From the NCBI GenBank assembly GCA_964581605.1, contig CAZOPF010000063.1:1-32851 (forward strand): DNA of 32,851 bases, given 5' to 3'. This DNA comes from CAADGU01 sp964581605 (lineage in GTDB: Bacteria > Chloroflexota > Anaerolineae > Promineifilales > Promineifilaceae). The notes below the pieces were generated by a model, which had not been told where the DNA came from, did not search any database, and saw nothing but the letters and a program-made list of their open reading frames with translations. The position numbers and the translations under genes are program-made. Of the stretch, positions 24,204 to 32,851 are shown piece by piece. Every line of letters starts with the position of its first letter. The stretch's first letter is position 1.

Positions 24204-27200
24204 ATGGGCGATCAAACTACCAACCCGACCGAGAATCAATTATCTCCTGACGAATTGGCAAATTTGCAGCGGTATTTACCAGCACCGCTGTATGAGGCGT
24301 TGGTTGCCGAAAGTAGCGACCCACCCACGCGCCTGCGTTCGCAGGTGATTACGCACCTCTCGGCGCTGGTGGAAGCGACCGAATCCCATTTGCCGGCGTC
24401 GCTGGTGAAGCAGGTATTGGAGAATCCGGCGGTGGGGCAGGCCAACGGCCGTTTCGTTTCTGGCGCGCTCCTTTTTGCGGACATCAGCGGCTTTACGGCC
24501 ATGTCGGAACAGTTGAGCCGGGTGGGGCGTGAGGGGGCAGAAGAGGTCACGGCCGTTGTCAATCGTTATTTTGATGTGATGCTGGGGATTCTGCGGGAGT
24601 ATCGCGGTGAATTGATCCGGTTTGGCGGGGATGCCTTGTTGGGGCTGTTTACAGAGGGGCACGGCCGTTTTAGCAGCGCCACCCAGGCCGTGCAGGCGGC
24701 CATGAAAATGCAGGCGGCCATGAGCCAGTTCAGCGAAACCAAAACTTCCCAGGGCACCTTCCCCCTGCGCATGAGCGTGGGGGCGCATGCCGGGCAATTT
24801 TTTGCCGCTCAGTTGGGCACGGCCGAAGCCATGGAATATGCCCTCTTTGGCGGTGATGTGAACGCGACGGCGGCTGTGGAATCGGCGGCCAATGCCGGGC
24901 AGGTGTTGGTGGATCAGGGCACGTATGACGCCATAGACCCGGAACTGCTGTGTACGGCCGTACCCGTGCCCGGCCATGCCGACTATCTGGCGGTGGAATA
25001 CATTGACTTGCCGCCGCTGCCGCCGCCCATCGTGCCTATGGAAACCCATTTCCCACTGCCGCCCAATCTGGCGCGACTGCGGCGCGTTTTGAAGCAACTT
25101 GATTTGTTAACCCCTTATTTACCGGCCGGTTTGCTGGCTCGTCTGTCCAGTGATCCCCGCGCTCCCAGTCTGAAAGGGGAACATCGGTTGGTGGCGAACC
25201 TGTTTGCTAACGTAGATGGCCTGGGCGAGATTGCCGACCGATTGGGGCCGAGCCGGGAAGCGGACATTGTAGCCGCGCTCAACCTCTATTTCACCCGCAT
25301 GAGCCAGGCGCTGCACCAATATGGCGGCGTGGTGAACAAAATTGACCTGTACGATCATGGCGACAAGCTCATGGTTATCTTTGGCGCACCCATTGCCCAT
25401 GAAGATGATGCCGAACGAGCGGTGCGGGCGGCGCTGGCGATGCAGGCCGCTTTTGCCGAGGTAGCCGCCATTTTGCCAGCACAAGTGGGGCTGCCGGGTC
25501 TGGTTTTGCAGCAGCGCATTGGCATCAGCTATGGCTATGTGTTTGCCGGGTATGTGGGCAGCTATTGGCGGCATGAATATACGGTGATGGGGGATGAGGT
25601 GAATCTGGCGGCGCGGTTGATGGCGGCAGCGGCGGCGGGCAAGGTGAACGTCAGCGAGCATGTGCAGCGCCGGGTGCAGCATGTGGCGGTGGTGGAGCCG
25701 CGTGGCGCGGTGGAGTTGAAAGGCAAGAGCCGCCCGGTGCCTATTTTTACGGTGGAGGGGCTACATGCCTCGCCAGCACCAGAACGTCGGGGGATGCAGT
25801 CGCCATTGGTGGGGCGCAAGCAGGAGTGGGCGCAGTTGATGGCCGACCTGGCGACGCTAAATGAGGGGGAACACGGCCGTATCGTCACCATCATTGGCGA
25901 AGCGGGTGTGGGCAAGTCGCGGCTGGTGCAGGAATGGCAGCAGGCGGCCGAAGCAGATGGCGACGGCCGTTGGCTCTCTGCTCGCTGTTTGTCATACACC
26001 GAATCCGTGGGGTATGCCCCCTTTCAAGAACTGCTGCACCAGCTTTTTGACCTGACGGCCGCTGATCCGGCGGGCAAGCGGCAGCAGCTTCGCCAGGCTT
26101 TGGCGCACTGGTTTGCCACTGACGATGTGGATGCTACCCTCCCTTATCTGGCTAATTTCCTGAATATCGCGTTGGATGAAGCGGCGCATGAGCGCATTCG
26201 TTATCTGGATGGCGAGGCGTTGCAGCGGCGGACGTTTGTGGCGATTCGAACTGTGCTGACGGCCGTGGCCCAACAACAACCCCTGCTCATCCTCTTTGAC
26301 GCCATGCACTGGATGGATCGGGCTTCGCTTGATCTGGTGGAGTATCTGCTGCCGTTGGTGGCGCAGTTGCCGCTTGCTTTTGTCTGGCTGTTCCGGCCCG
26401 ATCGAGAAAAGGGGTGCTGGCAGTTGCGGCGCAAGGTGCGGCAGGAGTACCCTGACCATTATCGGGAAATTGGGCTGTATGGGTTGAATACGGCCGATAC
26501 CCAACAAATGCTGCTTAACCTGGTGCCAGCGGCTCAATGGCCGCCGGGTGTGGCCGATTTGATCTTGAACCGGGTGGAAGGCAATCCGCTTTATCTGGAA
26601 GAGGTGATCCGGTCGTTGATCAACGATGGGTTGTTGGTGCGGCTGGCGGACGGCCGTTGGCAGTTCAGCGAGACTATCACCAGCATTACCGTGCCAGACA
26701 CGCTGGAAGGGGTGCTGTTGGCGCGGCTGGATCGGTTGGAAGAGTTGTGCCGCTGGACGGTGCAAATGGCTTCGGTGATTGGCCGTTCCTTCCCCTTTGA
26801 TGTGGTGGAACATACGGCCAATGAACTGAACAATGTGACCGCAACGCCTTACCTGGATGAACTGCAACTGGTGGAAATTGTGCGCGAGGCGCAGCGCAGC
26901 CCGGAACTGGTGTATGCCTTCATCCATTCGCTCATGCAAGAGGTGAGCTACAGTTCATTGGCGGCCAGTGCCCGCCGGGAATACCATCGGCTGATTGCGC
27001 GTTATCTGGAAGACGGCCGTAGCCAGGGTTGGGGCCGCCGCGAAAGCCTGCCCGCCCTCATCGCCCACCACGCCTACGAAGGCGAAGATTGGCCGCGCGC
27101 CCTGAAATACCAGATGCAGGCCGGGCAGCAGGCGCAAACCCTCTTCGCCAACCAGGAAGCCATAGACCATTACCGCAAGGCATTGACGAGCGCCCAACAC

Positions 27201-28466
27201 CTCCCAGAAATGGTCGCACCTCAACTTTTACACATTCATTTGACTCTGGCGCAGCTATACATTGACACCGGCGCATATGATAAAGCGGAGTTCCACTTGC
27301 AGCAGGCATATCTGCACCACCAACCGGGAGGAGACGAGGCGACCTTGATAGCCATTTGCCGCTGGTATGCACGCCTTTACGAGATGCGCGGTGACTATAC
27401 GGTTGCTTTTGAATGGATCGAAAAAGGGTTGGCAATTCAATCGCAAGCGCACACGGCCGAAAATGCCCAGGTGCGGCTGCTGGCTGGCCTCATTTATATT
27501 CGCCAGGGCGATTATGAAGCGGCGCTGGAGCAGTGCCGCCACGTTTTGCAGATTGCGGAACAATTAGGGGAATTGACTGTTTTGGCCCGTGTTTACAACT
27601 TGTTGGGCATTACTTATTTGCGTAGTGACAGTAACCAGGCGATTGAGAATTTTCATAAGGCGTTTGCCTTTTACCAGCAGGCGGGGCATTTGCAGGGGCA
27701 GGCCACGTCGCATAACCTCATTGCCAATGCCTGCTTTAATTTGGGCCGCTGGCCGGAAGCGGAATACCATTATTTGCAGGCGCACCATACCTTTGACCAG
27801 TTAGGCGATAAATATAACCGGGCCATAACCGACAATAATTTGGGGGGTATTGCCCTGCATCGCGGCCAATTTGAGAATGCGCTCTTGTTTTACCAGGAAG
27901 GGTTGCAGTTGGCGGAACAAATCGGCGGTTCGGCCTGGATGATTGGGGTTTTTCATATGAATTTGGGGGCGACATATGTGCGGCAAGGGCAGGTGGCGGC
28001 GGGGCGCGCGCATTTGCAGGCCAGCCAGGATTATTTTGCGCAGGCGCACTCACGTGACTTTTTGTCGGAGATGTGGCGGTTGCAGGCGGAGGCGTCATTG
28101 GCGGCCGATGAGGTGGTGCTGGCGGTGGAGCAAGGTACACAGGCTCTGGCGCTGGCGCGGGAATTACACCTGCGGAGTGAGGAGGGTGTGGCGCTGCGTG
28201 TTTTGGCGCGGGCGGCATATTGCCAGGCTGAACTGGAACGGGCCGCCGCGCAGCTTCAGGAAAGTGTGGCTATTTTGACGGAGGCGGCCGAAGAGTATGA
28301 ACTGGCACGCAGCCGGTATTGGTTGGCGGTGGTGTTGGCGGAGATGGGGCGAGGGAGGGAGGCACGGCCGTTGCTGGCCCAATCCGCCGCTACTTTTCAA
28401 CGGTTAGAAGCACAAGTTGATCTGACGGCCGTAACCGATTTACAGGCTCGTTTACAAGTTGTGTAA
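24204..28466 (+). CDS. Tandem class III adenylyl cyclase with AAA-type ATPase and TPRs (soluble adenylyl cyclase-like layout)
   Basis: 1420 aa from the ATG (a TTG at 24195 is an alternative). Cyclase domain 1 is at about 84-250 and domain 2 at about 330-510. A STAND/AAA-like ATPase follows, with Walker A GEAGVGKS (565-572) and Walker B-like LLILFDAMHWMD. The C-terminal third is TPRs (about 960-1400). No membrane helices. Domain 1 has both metal aspartates (D93 in FADISGF, D143 in GGDALL) but lacks the transition-state Arg (VNATAAV). Domain 2 has the Asn-Arg pair (N467 and R471 in VNLAARL) and a purine-site Lys (K379) but Asn in place of the first metal Asp (N336 in FANVDG). One complete composite site can therefore form, as in mammalian adenylyl cyclases. 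The same order of domains is found in mammalian soluble adenylyl cyclase. The product is presumably cAMP. Confidence 0.9.
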   Translation: MGDQTTNPTENQLSPDELANLQRYLPAPLYEALVAESSDPPTRLRSQVITHLSALVEATESHLPASLVKQVLENPAVGQANGRFVSGALLFADISGFTAMSEQLSRVGREGAEEVTAVVNRYFDVMLGILREYRGELIRFGGDALLGLFTEGHGRFSSATQAVQAAMKMQAAMSQFSETKTSQGTFPLRMSVGAHAGQFFAAQLGTAEAMEYALFGGDVNATAAVESAANAGQVLVDQGTYDAIDPELLCTAVPVPGHADYLAVEYIDLPPLPPPIVPMETHFPLPPNLARLRRVLKQLDLLTPYLPAGLLARLSSDPRAPSLKGEHRLVANLFANVDGLGEIADRLGPSREADIVAALNLYFTRMSQALHQYGGVVNKIDLYDHGDKLMVIFGAPIAHEDDAERAVRAALAMQAAFAEVAAILPAQVGLPGLVLQQRIGISYGYVFAGYVGSYWRHEYTVMGDEVNLAARLMAAAAAGKVNVSEHVQRRVQHVAVVEPRGAVELKGKSRPVPIFTVEGLHASPAPERRGMQSPLVGRKQEWAQLMADLATLNEGEHGRIVTIIGEAGVGKSRLVQEWQQAAEADGDGRWLSARCLSYTESVGYAPFQELLHQLFDLTAADPAGKRQQLRQALAHWFATDDVDATLPYLANFLNIALDEAAHERIRYLDGEALQRRTFVAIRTVLTAVAQQQPLLILFDAMHWMDRASLDLVEYLLPLVAQLPLAFVWLFRPDREKGCWQLRRKVRQEYPDHYREIGLYGLNTADTQQMLLNLVPAAQWPPGVADLILNRVEGNPLYLEEVIRSLINDGLLVRLADGRWQFSETITSITVPDTLEGVLLARLDRLEELCRWTVQMASVIGRSFPFDVVEHTANELNNVTATPYLDELQLVEIVREAQRSPELVYAFIHSLMQEVSYSSLAASARREYHRLIARYLEDGRSQGWGRRESLPALIAHHAYEGEDWPRALKYQMQAGQQAQTLFANQEAIDHYRKALTSAQHLPEMVAPQLLHIHLTLAQLYIDTGAYDKAEFHLQQAYLHHQPGGDEATLIAICRWYARLYEMRGDYTVAFEWIEKGLAIQSQAHTAENAQVRLLAGLIYIRQGDYEAALEQCRHVLQIAEQLGELTVLARVYNLLGITYLRSDSNQAIENFHKAFAFYQQAGHLQGQATSHNLIANACFNLGRWPEAEYHYLQAHHTFDQLGDKYNRAITDNNLGGIALHRGQFENALLFYQEGLQLAEQIGGSAWMIGVFHMNLGATYVRQGQVAAGRAHLQASQDYFAQAHSRDFLSEMWRLQAEASLAADEVVLAVEQGTQALALARELHLRSEEGVALRVLARAAYCQAELERAAAQLQESVAILTEAAEEYELARSRYWLAVVLAEMGRGREARPLLAQSAATFQRLEAQVDLTAVTDLQARLQVV

Positions 28467-28488
28467 GTGATCGTTTGCAAATAAGTTA

Positions 28489-28556
28489 GCGATTGGGTAA
28501 TTGGGTAATTAAGTAAGTGAAGCGGCTAATTACCAAATTACGCCATTACATAACTA
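28489..28556. repeat. ATTGGGTAATTGGGTAATTAAG spacer repeat
   Basis: Two copies of GGGTAATT on the left are partly answered by TAATTACCAAATTACGCCATTA on the right. It is related to the inverted repeat before trpB2 (7526-7573). Confidence 0.7.
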
Positions 28557-28582
28557 CTGCACGGTTACTAAGGAAGGATATT

Positions 28583-31500
28583 ATGAAAAACAGGTCATTA
28601 TCTATTTTAGCTTCCATATTCGTCAGCATGGTCGCCCTGCTGCTGGTGGTGCTCACCAGCCAGGCGGCCAGCCGCCCGGCTTTAACCCCGGCAGAGGCAA
28701 CCGCCCAGACGCCAGCGCTGCTGCCCCCCGTGCCCCAGACTATACTCATTTCGCTGGCGGCCAATGGCGATGGGGCGGACGCTCCTTCAAGCAAACCGGC
28801 TATATCAGCCAACGGCCAATTTGTGGCATATTCCTCACGTGCCCAAAACATTGTTATCAGCGATACCAATCCGTTTACCGAAGATGTTTTTGTTTATGAT
28901 GTAGCCAATGGGTTGAATATCCAGCTGACTCCTTATCCTGGTGGGCAGGCGAATGATGACTCTTATGAGCCTGATCTATCGGGCAATGGTGAGGTGATTG
29001 CCTTTACTTCCTATGCCGACAATTGGGTATACAACGTTGATTTTAACCAGCAAAAAGACGTGTATGCCCGGGTTTATTATGAAAACCCAAAGGATAGGGC
29101 CGGTGGGCAGGGATCAAGTTACATTTACCTGGTTTCTCATGTGATAGATGATGGTTATATGTTTGCGGCCGATAATGCTTCCTATGAACCGGCGGTGTCG
29201 TTGAACGGCCGTTACATTGCTTTCACTTCTCTGGCCACCGACCTGGTTATCAGCGATACCAACAACGTCTCCGACATTTTTGTCCGCGACCTGCAAACTG
29301 GCGAAATTGAGCGTGTATCAGTGGCCGCAAACGGTGCGCAGGCGTCAGGGCCATCATACCAGCCAGACATATCGGCCGACGGCCGTATCGTTGTCTTCAC
29401 CTCGGCCGCTCCCAACCTGGTTCCCAACGATACCAACAGCGCTCCAGACATCTTCCTGCATGATCGCCTCACCGGCATCACCCGCCGCGTCTCCGTCAAC
29501 TCTTCTGGCGGCCAGGGGTTGCCCACTGGCACAGCCGGCGGCCTGGCGCAAAACCCTTCCGTTTCCGCCGACGGCCAGTTTATCGTCTTTGAGAGCACTT
29601 TCACCAACCTTTCGCAAACCCCCGACACGAATGGGGCGAAGGACGTTTTCATTCACCACCCCCTGTCCGGCGAAACCCGGCTCATCTCCCACGCCGAAGA
29701 TACCACGCAAGGAAATAATGATTCCGACCAGCCTGTCATCTCGCCCGACGCCCGGCATGTGGCCTACCGCTCCCTGGCCGATAATCTGATACTCACCGAT
29801 ACAAATGGTACGGCCGACATCTTTGTGGCCGACCTGGTGCAGCTTACTGTCACCCGACAGAGCGTCGCTTCAGATGGTGCGCAGTCACACGGCAGTTTGG
29901 GTGCGGCCAACCCCGACATCTCGGCCAATGGTGGCGTGTTGGTCTTTGATTCTGACGCCTGGGATTTGGTGCCTGTGGACACCAACGGCACGGTGGCCGA
30001 CATCTTCCTGCGCGACCGTGACTTTCCTGAAGTGACCTACCGCTACACCCCCAAAGAAATAGATTTTAGCGATTACCCCATCACCGACACGGTAGCCGCC
30101 GATGCGGCCGCACAGTGGTACAAAATTCCGGTAGACGATGCCGGTTCCACCATCACCATCAGCCTTTATAACCTTTCTGGCGACTATAACCTCTACCTCT
30201 TTGCGCCAGCGATTGATGAAGAAACGGGCCAGATTCGTGATTTGGGGCAGATGAGTAACATCGGGCAGATGAGCAACATTGGGCAAATGAGCAACATCGG
30301 CCAGATGAGTAATATCGGCCAGATGAGCAATATCGGCGAATTACTGGACATGGGTTTCCTTAATAGTTTGGGGCAGATGAGCAATATCGGCCAGATGAGT
30401 AACATTGGGCAAATGAGCAATATCGGTGAGGCTGGCGGCATTGGTTCGCTGGTGAATTTGTCCATTAACCCGGATACGGCCGATGAACTGATTGTGCATG
30501 AAGTACACGAATTGTATGGGGATTATTACCTGGCGGTTGTGCCCCATAACAGCTATGCAGTTGGCACAATCTATACTCTGAACGTAGAGGTTGCCCCGCC
30601 AGCCCAGTATTGGGACCCGGCTACCTATTACCCGGTGTTAACTTATACAACCCCGGCCGTTGATCCGGCCGTCAATACCATCATTCTGGTGAACTCCACC
30701 CGCATGTTTGCTACTTATACTGACACGGTGGCTATAAACCTGTTGTTGGGCCGTCTCTATACCAACCTGGCCCCTCATCCTCAGGTCAATGGTGTAGTGG
30801 TAGACCTGGCAAATTACTATGGGTTTAATGAGCCATTCTGGGGCGCTTATGCTTATTTTGACGCGGACCCCACCAACCCCAACACAGCTAATTTTGTGGC
30901 GCGGCAGATAAAGGCGCTGCTGTATGCCCTGGCCCCGGCTTATCCCAATCTGGAAAACATTGTCTTGGTGGGTGAAGATTTGATCATTCCGTATCGGCGG
31001 CTGCCGGATGAGGCGCTGATCGCCAATGAACGGCATTATGGCGATATTGCGTACACGCCTGCTCTTTCGGGGTCGCTCAATTCACGGTACATGCTGAGTG
31101 ATGATTATTATGCGGGGCTGGTGCCGCTGCCGATGCGCGGCCGTGAGTTTTATCTGCCGCAGGTGGCTATCGGCCGCCTGGTGGAAACGCCAGCCGAAAT
31201 GCTGAGTATGGTGAATAGCTTCCTGGCCGATTCGGTCATTGAACCTGGCGATGCGCTGGTGACGGGGTATGATTTTCTGATTGACCAGGCCAATACGATT
31301 ACGGCTTCGTTAGCCGCGCAGGGGATTCCGCTGGCGAACCAGACGCACCTGATTGATAATAGCTGGACGGCCGTAGACTTTGCCAACACCCTCTTCACCC
31401 AACCGGTCGCCCCAGGGTTGATCTCGCTCAATTCGCACTTTGAGCATTACCGTTTCTTCCCCAACGGGCCACAAGTTGTGTCTGCCACTCAGATCATCGC

Positions 31501-32758
31501 GGCCACCGATTATGAAGGGTCGCTCATCTTCTCTGTCGGCTGCCATTCCGGGCTAAATGTGACCGATCATTTGATACCCCAACCACTCCAGGCCAGAGAT
31601 TGGCCGCAGGCATTCAACCGGCAGCAAGCCACCTTCCTGGGCAATACCGGCTTTGGTTATGGCGATTCTGACCTGGTGGCCTACTCAGAACTGTTGATGA
31701 CGAATTTTGTGGAGGCCCTCGGTGATTGGAGCGAGGGGCCGCAGACGGTAGGCCAGGCGATGCAAATGGCGAAGTTCCGCTATTTCAACAGCCTGGCGGC
31801 CGGATCATTTAGTAATTATGACGAAAAAGTCATTGGTATTATGACGCTGTATGGTCTGCCCATGCTGCGCATCAATATGCCTGTTACCTCTACTGTTCCG
31901 GCTGGTGGTTACTCGGTCGCCGGTGAAGGACGGTCGGTGACCGGGGCTGGTGGGGTGCTGAGTACACCCGTCAGCCTGGATTTGACGTTTGAACGGCATG
32001 ATGTGGCCGGCCGGGGCAGTTTCTTTACACTGACTGGTGAAGACGAAACATATGCGGCCGGCGGCCGGCCCATTCAGCCGCGGGGTAGTGTGGACGTGAG
32101 TATGCCTGGGTATCTGGCGAAAGGGGTATTATGGACGGGTGGCACGTACAACGATATTCCCCATTTTAATCCCCTGGTCTCCCGCGTGATTACGGATGAA
32201 CGGTATATTGATCCGGAGCCTGGTTATGGCATTGGTTACTGGTTCCCGGTGGGGTTAGGTTCGATTAACCGCTTCCTTTCCATTGAAGGGGAATCGCTGG
32301 ATCGGCTGGTCTTTGTGCCGGGGCAATTTAAGCTGGAGGGCAACGCCCAGGGAACGCAACGGCTGTATTCTCATTTGGAGTTTGAAGTGTACCATGCGCC
32401 GTTTGACAATACGGACTTTGTGGCCCCCAGCATTTGGAATGCGGCCGCCTGGCGAGATGGCGACGGCCGTACCGTCCATTTTGATGTGCGCGTTACGGAC
32501 CAGAGCAGCCCCATTGCCCGCGTGGTGGTCTTATACCGCATCCAAAACAGCCGCACCTGGCAGTCGCTTGATCTGACGTATGAGCCGACGACACAAATGG
32601 CGACGGGGGGTGTGGAAATTGTACGGCCGTATGAATTCCTGGTGCAGGCTGTAGATGCCAGTGGTAATGTCTCCCTGGCCCTCAATCACGGCTTCGGTTT
32701 CAGCGGCGATCTGCCACCGATGTGGTACATCAATCTGCCGGTTATCCTAAAACCGTAG
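28583..32758 (+). CDS. Secreted beta-propeller plus gingipain-like (C25) cysteine peptidase
   Basis: 1391 aa from the ATG with AAGGAAGGAT about 5 nt upstream. The signal peptide is MKNRSLSILASIFVSMVALL...SQAA. Seven PD40/TolB-type blades follow at about 60-490 (each like PDISADGRIVVFTSAAPNLV...DTN..DIFLHD). Next is a PPC-type beta-sandwich (about 500-670: AQWYKIPVDDAG...YNLYLFAP ... LYGDYYLAVVPHN) with a GQMSNI repeat in the middle (about 553-617). The peptidase domain is at about 680-1080, with candidate His (H952 or H955 in LNSHFEHYRF) and Cys987 in SVGCHSGLNV, the C25/caspase-clan dyad spacing. A beta-rich C-terminus ends WYINLPVILKP. It is probably exported and perhaps cell-surface attached; substrate unknown. 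Confidence 0.82.
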   Translation: MKNRSLSILASIFVSMVALLLVVLTSQAASRPALTPAEATAQTPALLPPVPQTILISLAANGDGADAPSSKPAISANGQFVAYSSRAQNIVISDTNPFTEDVFVYDVANGLNIQLTPYPGGQANDDSYEPDLSGNGEVIAFTSYADNWVYNVDFNQQKDVYARVYYENPKDRAGGQGSSYIYLVSHVIDDGYMFAADNASYEPAVSLNGRYIAFTSLATDLVISDTNNVSDIFVRDLQTGEIERVSVAANGAQASGPSYQPDISADGRIVVFTSAAPNLVPNDTNSAPDIFLHDRLTGITRRVSVNSSGGQGLPTGTAGGLAQNPSVSADGQFIVFESTFTNLSQTPDTNGAKDVFIHHPLSGETRLISHAEDTTQGNNDSDQPVISPDARHVAYRSLADNLILTDTNGTADIFVADLVQLTVTRQSVASDGAQSHGSLGAANPDISANGGVLVFDSDAWDLVPVDTNGTVADIFLRDRDFPEVTYRYTPKEIDFSDYPITDTVAADAAAQWYKIPVDDAGSTITISLYNLSGDYNLYLFAPAIDEETGQIRDLGQMSNIGQMSNIGQMSNIGQMSNIGQMSNIGELLDMGFLNSLGQMSNIGQMSNIGQMSNIGEAGGIGSLVNLSINPDTADELIVHEVHELYGDYYLAVVPHNSYAVGTIYTLNVEVAPPAQYWDPATYYPVLTYTTPAVDPAVNTIILVNSTRMFATYTDTVAINLLLGRLYTNLAPHPQVNGVVVDLANYYGFNEPFWGAYAYFDADPTNPNTANFVARQIKALLYALAPAYPNLENIVLVGEDLIIPYRRLPDEALIANERHYGDIAYTPALSGSLNSRYMLSDDYYAGLVPLPMRGREFYLPQVAIGRLVETPAEMLSMVNSFLADSVIEPGDALVTGYDFLIDQANTITASLAAQGIPLANQTHLIDNSWTAVDFANTLFTQPVAPGLISLNSHFEHYRFFPNGPQVVSATQIIAATDYEGSLIFSVGCHSGLNVTDHLIPQPLQARDWPQAFNRQQATFLGNTGFGYGDSDLVAYSELLMTNFVEALGDWSEGPQTVGQAMQMAKFRYFNSLAAGSFSNYDEKVIGIMTLYGLPMLRINMPVTSTVPAGGYSVAGEGRSVTGAGGVLSTPVSLDLTFERHDVAGRGSFFTLTGEDETYAAGGRPIQPRGSVDVSMPGYLAKGVLWTGGTYNDIPHFNPLVSRVITDERYIDPEPGYGIGYWFPVGLGSINRFLSIEGESLDRLVFVPGQFKLEGNAQGTQRLYSHLEFEVYHAPFDNTDFVAPSIWNAAAWRDGDGRTVHFDVRVTDQSSPIARVVVLYRIQNSRTWQSLDLTYEPTTQMATGGVEIVRPYEFLVQAVDASGNVSLALNHGFGFSGDLPPMWYINLPVILKP
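30240..30429 (+). repeat. 18-bp coding tandem repeat (GQMSNI hexapeptide)
   Basis: Five GQMSNI units, two degenerate units (GELLDM, GFLNSL), three more GQMSNI and a degenerate GEAGGI: 11 units of 18 nt, all in frame. Codons vary (GGGCAGATGAGTAACATC, GGCCAGATGAGCAATATC), so the peptide is more conserved than the DNA. It sits inside a predicted loop of the PPC-like domain. Confidence 0.92.
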
Positions 32759-32767
32759 GTTTGTGTG

Positions 32768-32803
32768 GTGTATGGCGTATTTTCGGCAGAATACGCCATA
32801 CAC
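32768..32803 (+). terminator. Strong hairpin after the C25 peptidase gene
   Basis: GTGTATGGCGTATT (32768-32781) and AATACGCCATACAC (32790-32803) form a perfect 14-bp stem with an 8-nt loop, starting 10 bp after the stop codon. Only a short T-rich stretch (CTTTT) follows, so it may be an imperfect intrinsic terminator or an RNA-stabilising hairpin. Confidence 0.6.
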
Positions 32804-32851
32804 TACAATCTTTTAGAGGAGCGAAAGAATTTTGTTTTGGCATTATAATAT

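Noticed and set aside
30240..30429. Candidate CRISPR array
   Set aside because: Repeats are contiguous 18-bp units without spacers and are in frame within a protein gene.
32768..32803. tRNA-like or riboswitch structure after the last gene
   Set aside because: It is a single plain 14-bp hairpin with no conserved RNA motif.

Overview
The window looks like a piece of a scaffold from a Chloroflexota bacterium (Anaerolineae-like; this is inference from gene families, the style of the membrane glycosyltransferase and of the large secreted proteins, moderate-high GC and the absence of Gram-negative outer-membrane genes). Its most pervasive signature is the palindrome ACGGCCGT. I count about 60 copies by eye where about one is expected, and they occur both inside and between genes. 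The one long stretch without it, about 17.4-20.4 kb, holds an AT-rich restriction-modification island.

Layout. 1-496 (-): 5' part of a signal-bearing gene broken by an amber codon inside a perfect hairpin. 642-2063 (-): YprB-like RNase H-fold exonuclease with TPRs. 2106-3176 (+): phospholipase D-like lipoprotein. 3329-4345 (-): a small unknown gene and a HAD phosphatase. 4560-6814 (-): one GT-C membrane glycosyltransferase cut by a 100-N gap. The gap flanks share 55 identical bases, and collapsing them restores a single reading frame. 6849-7056: a 208-bp MITE with 17-bp terminal inverted repeats and a 9-bp target duplication, next to a sigma70-like promoter. 7131-7518: a tryptophan T-box leader with a UGG specifier. 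7591-12264 (+): trpB2, trpE, trpS and trpG. 12505-16263: a SAM methyltransferase and a PreP-like M16C metallopeptidase. 16380-17885: two small-gene pairs (DUF5678-like/retropepsin-like and DUF2442/DUF4160) ended by a diverged copy of the peptidase 3' end. 18059-20030: a YhdJ-like adenine methylase with its presumed restriction enzyme. 20112-23138: MaoC-like hydratase, trpD, Uma2 nuclease, trpC. 23242-23886: a V4R-like cysteine-rich protein. 24204-28466: a tandem adenylyl cyclase with ATPase and TPRs, laid out like mammalian soluble adenylyl cyclase. 28583-32758: a secreted seven-bladed propeller plus gingipain-like C25 peptidase with an internal GQMSNI repeat.

How it works together. The T-box should sense uncharged tRNA-Trp and let transcription proceed into the tryptophan genes and the tryptophanyl-tRNA synthetase. 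The trp cluster is interrupted between trpG and trpD by about 8 kb of unrelated, partly mobile material. trpA and trpF are not in the window. Many intergenic spacers consist of hairpin-forming short repeats of several sequence families, and several of these have also entered the glycosyltransferase coding region, where they are translated.

The observations I find most worth following are the ACGGCCGT palindrome and its absence from the R-M island, the complementary decay of the two cyclase domains, the MITE beside the trp promoter, the two-hairpin repeat found at two loci, the duplicated peptidase tail, and the repeat-derived segments in secreted and membrane proteins.
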